Source of the DNA: Sphingomonas sp. HMP6
GTDB lineage: Bacteria > Pseudomonadota > Alphaproteobacteria > Sphingomonadales > Sphingomonadaceae
NCBI RefSeq assembly: GCF_013374095.1
Contig: NZ_AP022672.1
Location: forward strand, 1,363,501-1,427,500
Reading direction: 5' to 3'
DNA: 64,000 bases
The translations under genes were made by a program, and so were the position numbers. Numbering within the stretch: position 1 is the first letter of the stretch; each line of letters opens with the position of its first letter. Below, piece after piece: positions 36,786 to 47,350 of the stretch. A model generated the notes under the pieces. That model was not told the DNA's origin. It did not search any database and worked only from the letters and a program-made list of their open reading frames with translations.

Positions 36786-38528
36786 TTGGCGGACACGATT
36801 CTCGACACGATCGAGGCGAAGGTGGTTTCGGCCGACGCGCCCGATCCGGCGGTGCCGCTGGGGCTTTCGGGTGCTTCGCTGACGACGCTGGCGACGACGC
36901 TGGCGGGCGGGCTGGCGCTGGCGGCGTGTTCGGGCGGTGGCGGCGGCGCGGGGACGACGGCGGGCGGATCGCCCACGCCGACGCCGCCTGCCACGCCGAC
37001 CCCGACGCCGATCGCCGCGGCGGCCGCGAGCCGCTTGCTCGGCCAGGCGACGATGGGGGCGACGAAGGGCGAGATTGCGAGCGTGCAGTCGCTCGGCTTC
37101 GACGGGTGGATCACCGCGCAATTCGCACAGCCGCGCGCGACGAGCCATTGGGACTGGCTGGTCGCCAATGGCTATAATGTCGCGGCGAACATCAACAATA
37201 CGACCGGGTTCGACCCGACGATCTGGCGCCAGATGATCGCCGAGCCCGACCAGTTGCGGCAGCGCGTCGGGATCGCGCTGTCGGAGATGCTGGTGGTGGG
37301 CGTCGACGGGCTGACGCTGAACTGGAAGCAGTTTGCGGGGGCGGCGTATTTCGACGTGCTGCTCGACAATGCGTTCGGCAATTTCCGTAACCTGATGGGG
37401 GCGATCACGACCAATGCCGCGATGGCATCGTTCCTCACCTTTCTGGGCAACAAGAAGGCGAACACGACCACGGGCGCGCAGCCGGACGAGAATTATGCGC
37501 GCGAATTGATGCAGTTGTTCACGCTCGGGCTGTATCAGCTCAACCCCGACGGGAGCGTGAAGACGAGCGGGGGCAAGCCGCTCGAGACCTATACCCCGGC
37601 GGATGTATCGGGGCTGGCGCGGGTGTTTACCGGGCTGAACCTGGCGTCGTCGGTCAGCACCACGCCGGACCGCTACCGCGTGCCGCTGGTGATGACGGCG
37701 GCGCAGCATGAGAGCGGCGCGTCGAGCTTCCTTGGCACGAGCATCCCGATGGGGACCGAGGGGATGGCGGCGGTGAGCCTCGCGCTCGATGCGATCTTCG
37801 CGCATCCCAACGTGCCGCCGTTCGTGTCGAAGCAGTTGATCCAGCGGATGGTGACGTCGAACCCCTCCCCCGCTTATGTCGGGCGGGTGGCGGCGGTGTT
37901 CGCGAACAACGGATCGGGCGTGCGCGGCGACATGAAGGCAGTGATCCGCGCGATTTTGCTGGATGCCGAGGCGCGCGACGGGACCGCGGTGACCTCTAGC
38001 AATGCGGGCAAATTGCGCGAGCCGGTGCTGCGGCTGACCGGCTGGGCGCGGGCGTTTTCGGCGAGTTCGCCGTCCAACGCCTGGACGATCGGCGATACGT
38101 CGAGTTCGAGCACCAGGCTGGCGCAGTCGATCGGGCATAGCGCGACGGTGTTCAACTTCTTCCGCCCCGGATACACGCCGGCGAACACCGCGATCTCGAC
38201 CGCGGGGCTGGTCGCGCCGGAGTTTCAGATCACCAACGAGCTGAGCGTCGTTGCCTATATCAATTACATGCAGGCGCTGATCGCCAATGGGACGGGCGAT
38301 TTCAAGGCGGATTACTCGGCGATCCTGACCCTTGCGGGCGACGCTCAGGCGCTGATCGACGAGGTCAATCTGGTGCTGGCGAACGGGCAGCTTTCCGCCG
38401 CGACGATCGCCGCGATCAAGGGTGCGGTCGACAGCATCGCCAATAGCGGCGCGACCGGCCCCAGCAACCGCGTGATGACCGCGATCCTGCTGACGATGGC
38501 CGCCCCCGATTATCTGACCTTCCGATAA
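36786..38528 (+). CDS. DUF1800 protein, probable lipoprotein
   Basis: About 580 residues of the DUF1800 family. After a hydrophobic segment ending in the possible lipobox LALAAC (Cys48) and a Thr/Pro-rich linker comes the domain with LLGQATMGATKGEI, PDQLRQRVGIALSEM, the catalytic-looking PDENYARELMQLFTLGLY and HPNVPPFVSKQLIQRMV. DUF1800 genes are almost always paired with DUF1501 as here. The function is unknown. The start is uncertain: a TTG at 36786 follows a G-rich ribosome site, while the frame is open back to 36636. Confidence 0.8.
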   Translation: MADTILDTIEAKVVSADAPDPAVPLGLSGASLTTLATTLAGGLALAACSGGGGGAGTTAGGSPTPTPPATPTPTPIAAAAASRLLGQATMGATKGEIASVQSLGFDGWITAQFAQPRATSHWDWLVANGYNVAANINNTTGFDPTIWRQMIAEPDQLRQRVGIALSEMLVVGVDGLTLNWKQFAGAAYFDVLLDNAFGNFRNLMGAITTNAAMASFLTFLGNKKANTTTGAQPDENYARELMQLFTLGLYQLNPDGSVKTSGGKPLETYTPADVSGLARVFTGLNLASSVSTTPDRYRVPLVMTAAQHESGASSFLGTSIPMGTEGMAAVSLALDAIFAHPNVPPFVSKQLIQRMVTSNPSPAYVGRVAAVFANNGSGVRGDMKAVIRAILLDAEARDGTAVTSSNAGKLREPVLRLTGWARAFSASSPSNAWTIGDTSSSSTRLAQSIGHSATVFNFFRPGYTPANTAISTAGLVAPEFQITNELSVVAYINYMQALIANGTGDFKADYSAILTLAGDAQALIDEVNLVLANGQLSAATIAAIKGAVDSIANSGATGPSNRVMTAILLTMAAPDYLTFR

Positions 38529-38539
38529 GGACCGGACCG

Positions 38540-39931
38540 ATGAACCCCAGCGACACCGGCTATCAATCGCGCCGCGCCTTCCTGAAACGTTCCGCCGCCT
38601 TGGGGCTGGCGGGGAGCGCGATGCCGTTCGTCACCAGCCTCGCCGCGATCGGCGAGGCGGCCGCGGCGGTGACGACCGACTACAAGGCGCTCGTCTGCGT
38701 GTTCCTGTACGGCGGGAACGATTACGCCAACACGCTGCCGCCGTATGACCAGGCGAGCTACACTCTGTATCAGGCGGCGCGGAGCAACATTGCGCTGGCG
38801 CGGAATACGCTCGATGCGACGGTGCTCAATCCGGTGACGGCGCTGGCCGGGGGGCGGCAATATGCGCTGGCGCCGACGATGACGCCGCTGCTGCCGCTGT
38901 TCAATGCGGGCAAGATGGCGGTCGCGCTCAACGTCGGATCGCTGATCCAGCCGACGACCAAGGCGCAGTACAGCGCCAATTCCGTGCCGCTGCCGCCGAA
39001 ATTGTTCAGCCATAACGATCAGCAAAGCTTCTGGCAGGCGAGCAACCCGGAGGGCGCGACATCGGGCTGGGGCGGGCGGATCGGCGATCTGTTCCAGAGC
39101 GGCAATGGCTCGTCCACGCTCACCTGCATCAATGCGACGGGCAATGCGGTGTTCCTGACTGGCAAGACCGCAATCCAATATTCGGTCGGCACGGGCGGGC
39201 CGATCGCGCTGCTCGGCAATAACGCTTCGCTGTTCGGATCGACCACGGCGGCGAGCACGCTGCGCACGCTGATGACGGCGGGACAGGCCAACATCTTCCA
39301 GAACGAACATGCCCGGGTGAGCAAGCGCGCGATCGATACCTATGCGCAGGTCAACACCGCGCTCGCCGGAGCGCCGATCGCAAATTTCCCCGGTTTCCCG
39401 ACGCCGAACAGCCTGGCCGACCAGTTGAAGATCGTGGCGCGGCTGATCTCGGTATCGTCGGAACTCGGCGCGCGGCGGCAAGTGTTCTTCGTGTCGATCG
39501 GCGGATGGGACATGCACGACGCGCTCGTAGCCAACCATCCGACCCAGACCGGGTTGCTGGCGAATGCGATGCGCGCTTTCTACGAGACGACCAAGACGCT
39601 GGGCGTGGCCGACAAGGTGACGACCTTTACCGCCTCCGATTTCGGGCGGACGCTGCAATCGAACGACGACGGATCCGATCACGGCTGGGGCAGCATGCAT
39701 TTCGTGATGGGCGACGCGGTGCGCGGCCAGCGCTTCTACGGCACGCCGCCGGCGGTGGGCAACAATACCCCCGACGATGTCGGCCAGGGCCGGTTGCTGC
39801 CGACGATGTCGGTGGATCAGTACGCCTCGACGCTGGCGAGCTGGTTCGGGGTGTCGGCGGGGGATATGCCGACCGTGTTGCCGAATATTGGGAATTATAA
39901 CAGCTCGACTTGGAATTTGGGGTTTGTTTGA
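38540..39931 (+). CDS. DUF1501 protein, Tat-exported
   Basis: A 463-residue DUF1501 family protein. It opens with a Tat-type signal containing SRRAFLKRSAALGLAGSAMP, so it would be exported folded. The sulfatase/phosphatase-like fold shows LVCVFLYGGNDYANTLPPYD, WDMHDALVANH, FTASDFGRTLQSNDDGSDHGWG and a C-terminal hydrophobic end. It lies 11 bases after the DUF1800 gene, its usual partner; the two are thought to act together in the envelope, but no reaction is known. Confidence 0.88.
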   Translation: MNPSDTGYQSRRAFLKRSAALGLAGSAMPFVTSLAAIGEAAAAVTTDYKALVCVFLYGGNDYANTLPPYDQASYTLYQAARSNIALARNTLDATVLNPVTALAGGRQYALAPTMTPLLPLFNAGKMAVALNVGSLIQPTTKAQYSANSVPLPPKLFSHNDQQSFWQASNPEGATSGWGGRIGDLFQSGNGSSTLTCINATGNAVFLTGKTAIQYSVGTGGPIALLGNNASLFGSTTAASTLRTLMTAGQANIFQNEHARVSKRAIDTYAQVNTALAGAPIANFPGFPTPNSLADQLKIVARLISVSSELGARRQVFFVSIGGWDMHDALVANHPTQTGLLANAMRAFYETTKTLGVADKVTTFTASDFGRTLQSNDDGSDHGWGSMHFVMGDAVRGQRFYGTPPAVGNNTPDDVGQGRLLPTMSVDQYASTLASWFGVSAGDMPTVLPNIGNYNSSTWNLGFV

Positions 39932-40154
39932 GGGGGTGGCGGGTGCGATGCGGGGAAGCGCTCCGGCACCTCTGGTCGGTCCGACGACCGAGGCTGGGCG
40001 GTGGTCGCGAATTCGCTTTTCCGTCCGATACCTGCTGTTCCGGTTTCACGCGAGACGACGCGGCGGGAGCGATCCGAACGGCGATAGGTGGTGGAGAGCG
40101 GAACGGCGGCTTTCGGATGCTCTTAACACAAACCAACGTCGAGGGCGGTGGGCC

Positions 40155-40670
40155 TTAAGAGAGCCGATGCTGCGAGGTCAGGTCGCTTTTTGATACGTCA
40201 CGTCCAACCCCAGCTTCGCATGCCGCCAATGCCATGTTCAGCTTTTCTCGAACACTGTCGCTAACGCCTTCCCACGCTTCAATTGCTCGTAAGGCTGGAA
40301 CGAGACTTTGTTCTCCCAAAATCGCAGCCGCTTCTAATAAAACTTTGCTAAAATCGTCGGGAAGGAGTGGCCGTAGCCGTTGAAGGGCTTCTTCGCGGTC
40401 CCGACGAGCGAGGCCGACAATCGCTTCATCTCGCGTATCGGGATCGGGGTCGTCTGCCGCCCTTTCCAGCGCTGCGCGTATTCGGAGGCTGTCGAGTGGG
40501 AGGCCAGAAATTAGGAAGGTAGCCCAGTCTCGATTTGATCTATCCTCGTCATCGACGAGTTTAATTAGCCGCTGTAGGTTAGCTTGACCGATAACGTCGT
40601 CGTCGAAGCGGACTTCGTCGGCTAGAACGTAATTCAGAAATTCTGACGCAGGCAGATATCGATCATCCAT
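40155..40670 (-). CDS. HEAT-repeat protein
   Basis: About 171 residues of predicted helical repeats resembling HEAT or PBS lyase repeats: DDPDPDTRDEAIVGLARRDREEALQRLRPLL and the following unit. Such modules mediate protein-protein contacts; no catalytic motif is seen. The ATG at 40670 is taken; an upstream TTG at 40703 is possible, and neither has a strong ribosome site. Base composition is a little lower in GC than its neighbours. It is isolated between two exported-protein operons. Confidence 0.6.
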   Translation of the reverse strand: MDDRYLPASEFLNYVLADEVRFDDDVIGQANLQRLIKLVDDEDRSNRDWATFLISGLPLDSLRIRAALERAADDPDPDTRDEAIVGLARRDREEALQRLRPLLPDDFSKVLLEAAAILGEQSLVPALRAIEAWEGVSDSVREKLNMALAACEAGVGRDVSKSDLTSQHRLS

Positions 40671-41112
40671 TCGCGAAGCTAACACCTGACTGATTGTCCG
40701 CAAGGGGATGACGTGCGAGCTACCCTGAATGACCGTAAATGGGCGGAAGCAGCCCGACCACTTTTCCGGCTCGGAGCTTGCCGGATTCGGCGCAAGAGGC
40801 GGTCGAGACTGTCAATCGCACCTTTACGCCGGGTGGCAACGTTCCTGCACGGTCCGTCCCGCTTTTCCGCCGCGAGTATCGGCGCTGCGCTTAACAAGCG
40901 ACGCTGAACTCACAGAAAAATTTCGCTGTTTGCATCCGCGCGCCACCTCACCCCGTACATTCCCCCGCACAGCGCTTCGCGTCCGTTGGACTGCGAGAGC
41001 GTCGCCTCGCGCCGCCAGAAAAGCTAAAATAATCCTTTAGTTTCAATAGCTTGGAACCAATCGCCTGCGCGCGTGTTTCGCCCTTTACCAGCCACAAAGG
41101 GAGGTCCAACCG
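40671..41112. other. Intergenic region before the ferritin-like genes
   Basis: About 440 bases between the HEAT-repeat gene and the first ferritin-like gene. Short ORFs here have no recognisable domain. The last 80 bases probably hold the promoter and the AAAGGGAGGTCC ribosome site of the ferritin-like operon. No repeat or RNA gene is recognised. Confidence 0.4.
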
Positions 41113-42120
41113 ATGACCGACGACACGCAACAGTTTATCGATGTTCTCGACCACCGGGTCGAGCGACGGAATGAGCGGCGCGATTTCTTCAGGACGGCGT
41201 TCGGGGCGGCTGCGGTCGCCGGGGCGGGGCTCGGTGCGATTTCGCTGGGCGCGCGCGCCGAAGCGCAGGCCGCGCCGAGCGATTTCGATGTGCTCAACTT
41301 CGCGCTCAACCTCGAATATCTCGAGGCGCAATTCTATAATGTCGCGGTGTTCGGCACGGGGCTTCCGGCCAATATGCAGACCGGCACGGGCACGCAGGGT
41401 GCGGTGACCGGGGGGCGCAAGGTCGTCTTCACCGATCCGATCGTCGCGGCTTATGCCAAGGAAATCGCGCAGGACGAAGTCACGCACGTCGCCTTTCTGC
41501 GCAAGGTGCTCGGGACGAGTGGGGCGGCCCAGCCCGCGCTCAACATCGATGGCGGGCCTACCGGCGCGTTCACCGCGCTTGGGCGGGCAGCAGGCATCGC
41601 GACCAACGGCGCGGGCGCGATCGATGCCACCAACGGCACGTTCGATCCTTATGCCAGCGACAACAACTTCCTGCTCGGCGCGTTCGTGTTCGAGGATGTC
41701 GGCGTGACCGCCTATAAAGGCGCGTCGCCCCTGATCAGCAACAAGACCTATCTGGAGGCGGCCGCCGGGATCCTTGCGGTCGAGGCCTATCATGCGGGCC
41801 TGGTGCGGACGGTGCTGTATGCCAAGGGCGTCGCAACGCCGTCGCTGCGGACCTCGGCCGATGCGATCTCCAACGCGCGCGACAGCGTCGATGGGACCGC
41901 GACCGATCTCGACCAGGGCATTTCGCCGACGACGATCAACGGCGGGCTCGCCTCGAATATCGTGCCGCTCGACGCGCAGGGCCTCGCCTACAGCCGGTCG
42001 ACCGGACAGGTGCTCAACGTCGTGTACCTTAACAATAAGGCGGTCTCGATGGGCGGGTTCTTCCCGGCGGGCATCAACCTGCCGAACAACACCAGCCTTC
42101 GGACCAGCGCGGCGAATTGA
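41113..42120 (+). CDS. Exported ferritin-like domain protein, copy 1
   Basis: A 335-residue ferritin-like (Ferritin_2 type) protein. A Tat-like signal ([18 protein letters not shown]) is followed by the helical bundle with [36 protein letters not shown] and [13 protein letters not shown], which supply the Glu and His residues typical of a di-iron site. The role is unknown; relatives are found in stress or desiccation contexts. It is followed by a close paralogue at 42153, with a shared ending ([16 protein letters not shown]). The signal has no lipobox, so the mature protein would be free in the periplasm. Confidence 0.85.
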   Translation: MTDDTQQFIDVLDHRVERRNERRDFFRTAFGAAAVAGAGLGAISLGARAEAQAAPSDFDVLNFALNLEYLEAQFYNVAVFGTGLPANMQTGTGTQGAVTGGRKVVFTDPIVAAYAKEIAQDEVTHVAFLRKVLGTSGAAQPALNIDGGPTGAFTALGRAAGIATNGAGAIDATNGTFDPYASDNNFLLGAFVFEDVGVTAYKGASPLISNKTYLEAAAGILAVEAYHAGLVRTVLYAKGVATPSLRTSADAISNARDSVDGTATDLDQGISPTTINGGLASNIVPLDAQGLAYSRSTGQVLNVVYLNNKAVSMGGFFPAGINLPNNTSLRTSAAN

Positions 42121-42152
42121 GCCGCTTGCCCCCCCTTTCGGGAGATTTCGAC

Positions 42153-43175
42153 ATGACCGACCAATCCGTCCTTGCCCAAGTGCTCGAAGCCGGCGACCGC
42201 CGCCGCGACGAGCGCCGCCGCTTTATGAAGACCGCCGCCAGTGCCTCGATCGCGGCAGGTGGCCTGTCGCTGCTCGCCGCATGCGGCAATACCGACGTCC
42301 TGACTCCGGCACCGACGCCGAGCCCGACGCCGACGCCAACCCCGACCAATTCGGCGAGCGTCCAGCAGGATCTGGACGTACTGAACTTTGCGCTGAACCT
42401 CGAATATCTCGAGGCGCAATTCTACGTCCGCGCGGTGTATGGCACGGGCCTGCCGGCCGCTGCCACGGCGGGTGGCGATGGCGCAGCGGGTGGCAGCGTC
42501 ATCGGCGGTCGCCAGGTCACCTTCACCGATCCGGTGGTGGCGCAATATGCGCGCGAAATCGCCGCAGACGAGGCGGCGCACGTCACCTTCCTGCGATCGG
42601 TGCTCGGATCGGCTGCTGTCGCGCAACCGCTGATCAACATCGATGGCGGCGCGGGCGGTGCCTTTACCGCGGCGGCGCGCGCGGCCGGTGTGGTGGGGCC
42701 AACCGACACGTTCGACCCTTACGCGAGCGACGAGAATTTCCTGCTCGGCGCGTTCATCTTCGAAGATGTCGGCGTATCGGCGTATAAAGGCGCGTCGCCG
42801 CTGATCACCAACAAGACGTATCTGGAGGCCGCCGCCGGCATCCTTGCGGCAGAGGCGTATCATGCCGGGCTGATCCGCACGGTTTTGTACGTCAAGGGTT
42901 TGCAGACGCCGGCCCTGTCGCTGACACAAAATGCTGGAAAGATCAGCGATGCGCGCGACAGCCTCGACGGACCGACCGATCTCGATCAGGGCATCCTCGG
43001 CGCGGATGCGAGCGTTTCGAACATCGTGCCGACCGATGCGGACGGCATCGCGTACAGCCGCACGACCGGCCAAGTGCTCAACATCGTCTATCTGTCGAAA
43101 TCGGCGCTGATCGGCGGCGGTTTCTTCCCATCCGGCATCAACGGAAATATCCGGACGAGCGCCAACAGCGCCTGA
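42153..43175 (+). CDS. Exported ferritin-like domain protein, copy 2 (lipoprotein form)
   Basis: A 340-residue paralogue of the preceding gene, with the same Glu/His bundle motifs ([46 protein letters not shown]). It differs at the N-terminus: after RRRFMKTAASASIAAGG comes the lipobox LLAAC and a Pro/Thr-rich spacer, so this copy is probably a membrane-anchored lipoprotein. The ATG at 42153 has a GGGAG ribosome site; the gap from copy 1 is 32 bases. Together they look like a tandem duplication with changed localisation. Confidence 0.85.
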   Translation: MTDQSVLAQVLEAGDRRRDERRRFMKTAASASIAAGGLSLLAACGNTDVLTPAPTPSPTPTPTPTNSASVQQDLDVLNFALNLEYLEAQFYVRAVYGTGLPAAATAGGDGAAGGSVIGGRQVTFTDPVVAQYAREIAADEAAHVTFLRSVLGSAAVAQPLINIDGGAGGAFTAAARAAGVVGPTDTFDPYASDENFLLGAFIFEDVGVSAYKGASPLITNKTYLEAAAGILAAEAYHAGLIRTVLYVKGLQTPALSLTQNAGKISDARDSLDGPTDLDQGILGADASVSNIVPTDADGIAYSRTTGQVLNIVYLSKSALIGGGFFPSGINGNIRTSANSA

Positions 43176-43207
43176 CATACCCCACTTGCGTCCTCCCTTG
43201 GACTTCG

Positions 43208-43241
43208 GGGCCGTGCGACCATGTCGCGCGGCCCTTTTTTT
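43208..43241 (+). terminator. Terminator after the ferritin-like operon
   Basis: GGGCCGTGCGAC (43208-43219) pairs with GTCGCGCGGCCC (43223-43234), twelve pairs including one G-T, around a CAT loop, followed by seven T residues. It lies 33 bases after the stop of the second ferritin-like gene. Confidence 0.9.
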
Positions 43242-43321
43242 CGGAGCGGAGCGATCGCATCGGTTGCGCGTTTGGCGTGATACGCGCAGCAAGGCGCGCG
43301 ACACGACCACAGGAGACCAGC

Positions 43322-43861
43322 ATGCGTCGATTCGCCCTCGCAACGACCGTTTTGACGACGGCCCTCATGCTCTCGGCCTGCGACAAGGATTCGATGGCGA
43401 CGGGATCGCCGATCGCGCAGGGCGCGCAAGCCGTCGCGATGCTGCGCACCCCCGATGGCGCCGATGTCGGCCGCGCGGTCGCGACCGAAGTGGCGGGCGG
43501 TCTGCGCTTCACGCTCGACGTCCATGGCCTGACGCCGGGCACGCACGGCGCGCACGTCCATACCGTCGGGCATTGCGATGCGCCCGATTTCCAGACGGCG
43601 GGCGGGCATTGGAACCCGCTTGGCGCAAAGCACGGCTCGATGAACCCGCAAGGGCCGCACGAAGGCGATCTGCCCAATCTGGTCATCGCCTCGAACGGTC
43701 ACGGCACGATCGGGATGGTCATTCCAGCGGCGACGATGGCCGGGCTGCTCGACGCCGATGGATCGGCGATCGTGGTGCATGACAAGGCCGATGATCTGAT
43801 GACCGACCCGTCGGGCAATAGCGGCGCGCGGATCGCGTGCGGGGTATTCGGGGCGAATTGA
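43322..43861 (+). CDS. sodC: Cu/Zn superoxide dismutase
   Basis: A 179-residue periplasmic Cu/Zn superoxide dismutase. The signal ends in a possible lipobox (LMLSAC). Copper ligands are in HGAHVHTVGHCD, with bridging and zinc residues in GGHWNP, KHG and the pair HEGDLP, and the late His in VVHDKADD. The conserved disulfide Cys residues are in GHCD and IACGVFG. It removes superoxide outside the cytoplasm. The ATG at 43322 has an ACAGGAGA ribosome site. It follows the ferritin-like pair but behind a terminator. Confidence 0.95.
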   Translation: MRRFALATTVLTTALMLSACDKDSMATGSPIAQGAQAVAMLRTPDGADVGRAVATEVAGGLRFTLDVHGLTPGTHGAHVHTVGHCDAPDFQTAGGHWNPLGAKHGSMNPQGPHEGDLPNLVIASNGHGTIGMVIPAATMAGLLDADGSAIVVHDKADDLMTDPSGNSGARIACGVFGAN

Positions 43862-43869
43862 GGGCTGAT

Positions 43870-43959
43870 CCGTTCGCCCTGAGCTTGTCGAAGGGCCTGT
43901 GCCACACACGCAGGTCTCGGTTGCGGCGAGGTTTGCTTCGACAAGCTCAGCACGAACGG
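43870..43959. repeat. Inverted repeat around a conserved 27-base unit, copy A
   Basis: The left arm (43870-43896) begins CCGTTCGCCCTGAGCTTGTC and is complementary to the right arm ending CTTCGACAAGCTCAG then CGAACGG (43936-43959). The same 27-base left arm occurs at 49470-49496. This is a dispersed intergenic palindrome of a type I recall from sphingomonads. It lies between sodC and the convergent MFS gene and may act as a bidirectional terminator. Confidence 0.8.
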
Positions 43960-43999
43960 AATTGGATTAAGCCGGCGTAGGCTCGGCGCAAACCAGCCG

Positions 44000-45571
44000 C
44001 TAGATCGGCTCCCCCGCCGCGCGCGCGCGGGCTTCGCGATTGGCTTCGGCCTTGGGGACGAGGCGGTAGGCGGCGATGCCCGCCGCGATCGTGATCGGGG
44101 CGGTGAGTAGCAGCGAGAGGACGCCGGTCGACAGGCTCCCGGTCAGCGTCGAGACGCGGCCTGCGATATACGGTCCCATCGCCAATCCCAGCAACGTCGT
44201 GCCGATGAAGAAGGCACCCGTTGCAGTGCCGCGCATGCGGGGAAGCACCAGATCCTGCATCGTCGCGCCTGCCGCGCCCAGCGCGGTGCTGGCGCAGGTG
44301 GCGGCGACGAGCAGGCACGGCACGAACACCGCGACCTCGGTGGCACGAAACGCGAGGATGATGAAGGGCACCGGCACGATCGCGCCGAACAGGATCACCA
44401 TGATCCGGCCCGCGGGATGCCAGCGGCGCAAGCGATCGGCGATGACCCCGCCGACCATCACGCCGACGAAACCGCCGAACGCGAGCGTCCCGCCGATCGT
44501 CCCGCCGGCTTGCTGGATCGTGACGCCGAGGTTGCGCATCGCGAACGGTGCCGACCACAGGCTGACCCCGTAGGCGACAAAGGCGTTGAGGCCGTAGGCG
44601 ATCACGATCGCGATGAACGCCGGGTTAGCGATGACGAGCGTGTACGTCGGCAGATCGCGGCGCTTGAGCGCGGTCGCCCAGGAAAAGACGGCATAAGCGC
44701 CGAGCCCGACCGCAGTCCATTGCGGCCACGGTTCGCCATAGGCCAGCAGGATCGCAATGACGCCCGACACGATGCCGAGCGCGAGCAGATTGACCGCCAG
44801 CGCCTTCGCGCCGCCGCGCGCCGCGCCGATCAGCGTGAAGGGCGGGACGATCGTGACGAGATCGGCGAGCAGCGCCTGGAACGGCGCGGGGTGGCGTTCG
44901 GGCTCGGGCAGGCCCTCGACCGCGCCGCGCTTGGGTTCGCGCAGGGTGGCGACGAGGATGGCGATGAGCAAGCCGGGGAGGCCAACCGCGATGAACGCCG
45001 CCTGCCAGCCGTGCAGCCCGAGCGGGCCGCCTTGCGGGTAAGCCTGGTTCCAGCGGTGGACGATCATCCCGGCGATGCTGAGCGACACGCCGCCGCCGAC
45101 GTAAAGGCCTGACGAATAGATCGCGAGCGCGGTGGCGCGGAGTTTCTTGGGGAAATAATCGGAGATGAGCGAATAGGCCGAGGGACTTGCCGTCGCCTCA
45201 CCGATGCCGACGCCGATTCGCGCGCCGACCAACATGCCGCCACTGCGTGCGAAGCCTGAAAGCGCGGTCATGCTCGACCATAGCACCAGCCCCAGCGTCA
45301 TCAGCCGGACGCGATTCCAATTGTCGGCGAGACGGCCCAGCGGAATCCCGAACAAGGAATAGAACACACCGAACGCGGTGCCATACAGGAAACCGAGGTC
45401 CTCATCCTTCAAATGCAAGTCGCGTTTGATGTCCTCGGCAAGGATCGAGATAATCTGGCGATCGACGAAATTGAGGACGTACACGACGAACAGGACGGCC
45501 AGAACGTACCATGCATAGCCGCTCGCGCGCGTTTGCGGGGTTGCCGGTTGTGGGGCCGGTTCGGTCGCCAT
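44000..45571 (-). CDS. MFS transporter (spinster-like)
   Basis: A 523-residue major facilitator with about 12 transmembrane helices. The N-terminal FVDRQIISILAEDIKRDL and the loop motif GIPLGRLADNWNR, with GEATASPSAYSLISDYFP, match the spinster/hexuronate-type MFS common in sphingomonads. The substrate is unknown. The start at 45571 is consistent with a short cytoplasmic tail before helix 1. No partner gene is adjacent. Confidence 0.9.
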   Translation of the reverse strand: MATEPAPQPATPQTRASGYAWYVLAVLFVVYVLNFVDRQIISILAEDIKRDLHLKDEDLGFLYGTAFGVFYSLFGIPLGRLADNWNRVRLMTLGLVLWSSMTALSGFARSGGMLVGARIGVGIGEATASPSAYSLISDYFPKKLRATALAIYSSGLYVGGGVSLSIAGMIVHRWNQAYPQGGPLGLHGWQAAFIAVGLPGLLIAILVATLREPKRGAVEGLPEPERHPAPFQALLADLVTIVPPFTLIGAARGGAKALAVNLLALGIVSGVIAILLAYGEPWPQWTAVGLGAYAVFSWATALKRRDLPTYTLVIANPAFIAIVIAYGLNAFVAYGVSLWSAPFAMRNLGVTIQQAGGTIGGTLAFGGFVGVMVGGVIADRLRRWHPAGRIMVILFGAIVPVPFIILAFRATEVAVFVPCLLVAATCASTALGAAGATMQDLVLPRMRGTATGAFFIGTTLLGLAMGPYIAGRVSTLTGSLSTGVLSLLLTAPITIAAGIAAYRLVPKAEANREARARAAGEPI

Positions 45572-45664
45572 CTGTCATTCCTCCCGGGAAGTTTCTGTTC
45601 TTCCAAGCGGCCTAGCAGAGCATACCGAAAATACGAAAGCGATTTCGCCGCACGCAGGATTGCG

Positions 45665-45835
45665 TCAGGGCACGTGATCGTCGGGGCGCGCGGGCGCGTC
45701 TGGATTAGTGAGGCTGACCGAGAAATAGCGCGAGCCCTTGCGGCTGCGCGTACGCAAGCGGCGATTGCGCCTAAAGACGAGCGCTGCCGCCACAGCAATT
45801 GCCACAAGGGCCGTGAAGATACCCAACGCTATCAT
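45665..45835 (-). CDS. Small membrane protein, 56 residues
   Basis: A short ORF: MIALGIFTALVAIAVAAALV gives one transmembrane helix, followed by a strongly basic stretch (FRRNRRLRTRSRKGSRY) and a Pro/Asp-rich end. The ATG at 45835 has GGGAAG upstream, and codon choice is GC-rich as in neighbouring genes. The positive-inside pattern predicts a cytoplasmic C-terminus. No family is recognised. It lies between the MFS gene and thpR, all on the minus strand. Confidence 0.5.
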   Translation of the reverse strand: MIALGIFTALVAIAVAAALVFRRNRRLRTRSRKGSRYFSVSLTNPDAPARPDDHVP

Positions 45836-45922
45836 TATCCGACTTCCCGGAATGGCGCGATACTATGCTGCCATGCACCATTTTGGCCGAAATGGCGAAT
45901 GAAAAGCGTGTTACTTTGCGCG

Positions 45923-46468
45923 CTAATCTTGCAACGGACGACGCGAGACTTCGCGATACTCCGCGCCCCCGGGCGCCAGCTCGCTCTCGAACAGCGAGAC
46001 ATGCGTGAAGTCGAAGGCGGTGCTCGCGACTGCGGCATGGAAGCGCTGCCATTGCGCAATCTCGTCGGCGACCTTTGCGCCGTGGGCGAGACGCGCGACG
46101 GTAATGTGCGGCACGAACGTGCGCGCCGCGGGCCACGCCACGACCGCCGCCAGTGCGCGATCGACCGCATGGTGCAACCGGCGAAGGGCGTCATGCGGGG
46201 TGAGGCCGACCCAGAGCGTGTCGACGCGCCCACGCCGCTCGAATGCCCCGACCCCAGCGAGCTGCACGGTGATCGGCCGGGCACAGACCGCCGCGAGCGC
46301 AGTGGTGACGTCTTGCGCGGTGCCAGCATCGACCTCGCCGAGATAGCGCAACGTCAGATGGAGCTGCGCATCGGATTGCCAGCGTGCGGCGGACACGCCG
46401 GTCATAACAGCGCGCAGGCTGTCGCGGATTTCCGGGGGTGGGCGCAATGCGGCGAACAGACGGGGCAT
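45923..46468 (-). CDS. thpR: RNA 2',3'-cyclic phosphodiesterase
   Basis: A 181-residue LigT/2H phosphoesterase. The two His-X-Thr motifs are HLTLRYLG and HITVARL, evenly spaced as in the family. The N-terminus MPRLFAALRPPPEIRDSL is typical of ThpR. It hydrolyses RNA 2',3'-cyclic phosphate ends. It is divergent from the Bax inhibitor-1 family gene. Confidence 0.9.
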   Translation of the reverse strand: MPRLFAALRPPPEIRDSLRAVMTGVSAARWQSDAQLHLTLRYLGEVDAGTAQDVTTALAAVCARPITVQLAGVGAFERRGRVDTLWVGLTPHDALRRLHHAVDRALAAVVAWPAARTFVPHITVARLAHGAKVADEIAQWQRFHAAVASTAFDFTHVSLFESELAPGGAEYREVSRRPLQD

Positions 46469-46586
46469 GCCGCGGGATTAACGTGTTTCCCGATTGTGTC
46501 GCGACCGGATTCGCTTGAAAACCGAGGTCGAAGGGCCGATATTCCGAACTAACCGGCATAGCGCCGGGATTGAGGAGCTTTTTACA

Positions 46587-47324
<738 letters not shown>

Positions 47325-47350
47325 TCAAAGACCGGATCGCTCCGGCTTTG

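Noticed and set aside
35730..38138. An 802-codon minus-strand frame over the HTH and DUF1800 genes
   Set aside because: Arg/Pro-rich low-complexity translation typical of an antisense shadow; the plus-strand genes have ribosome sites and domains.
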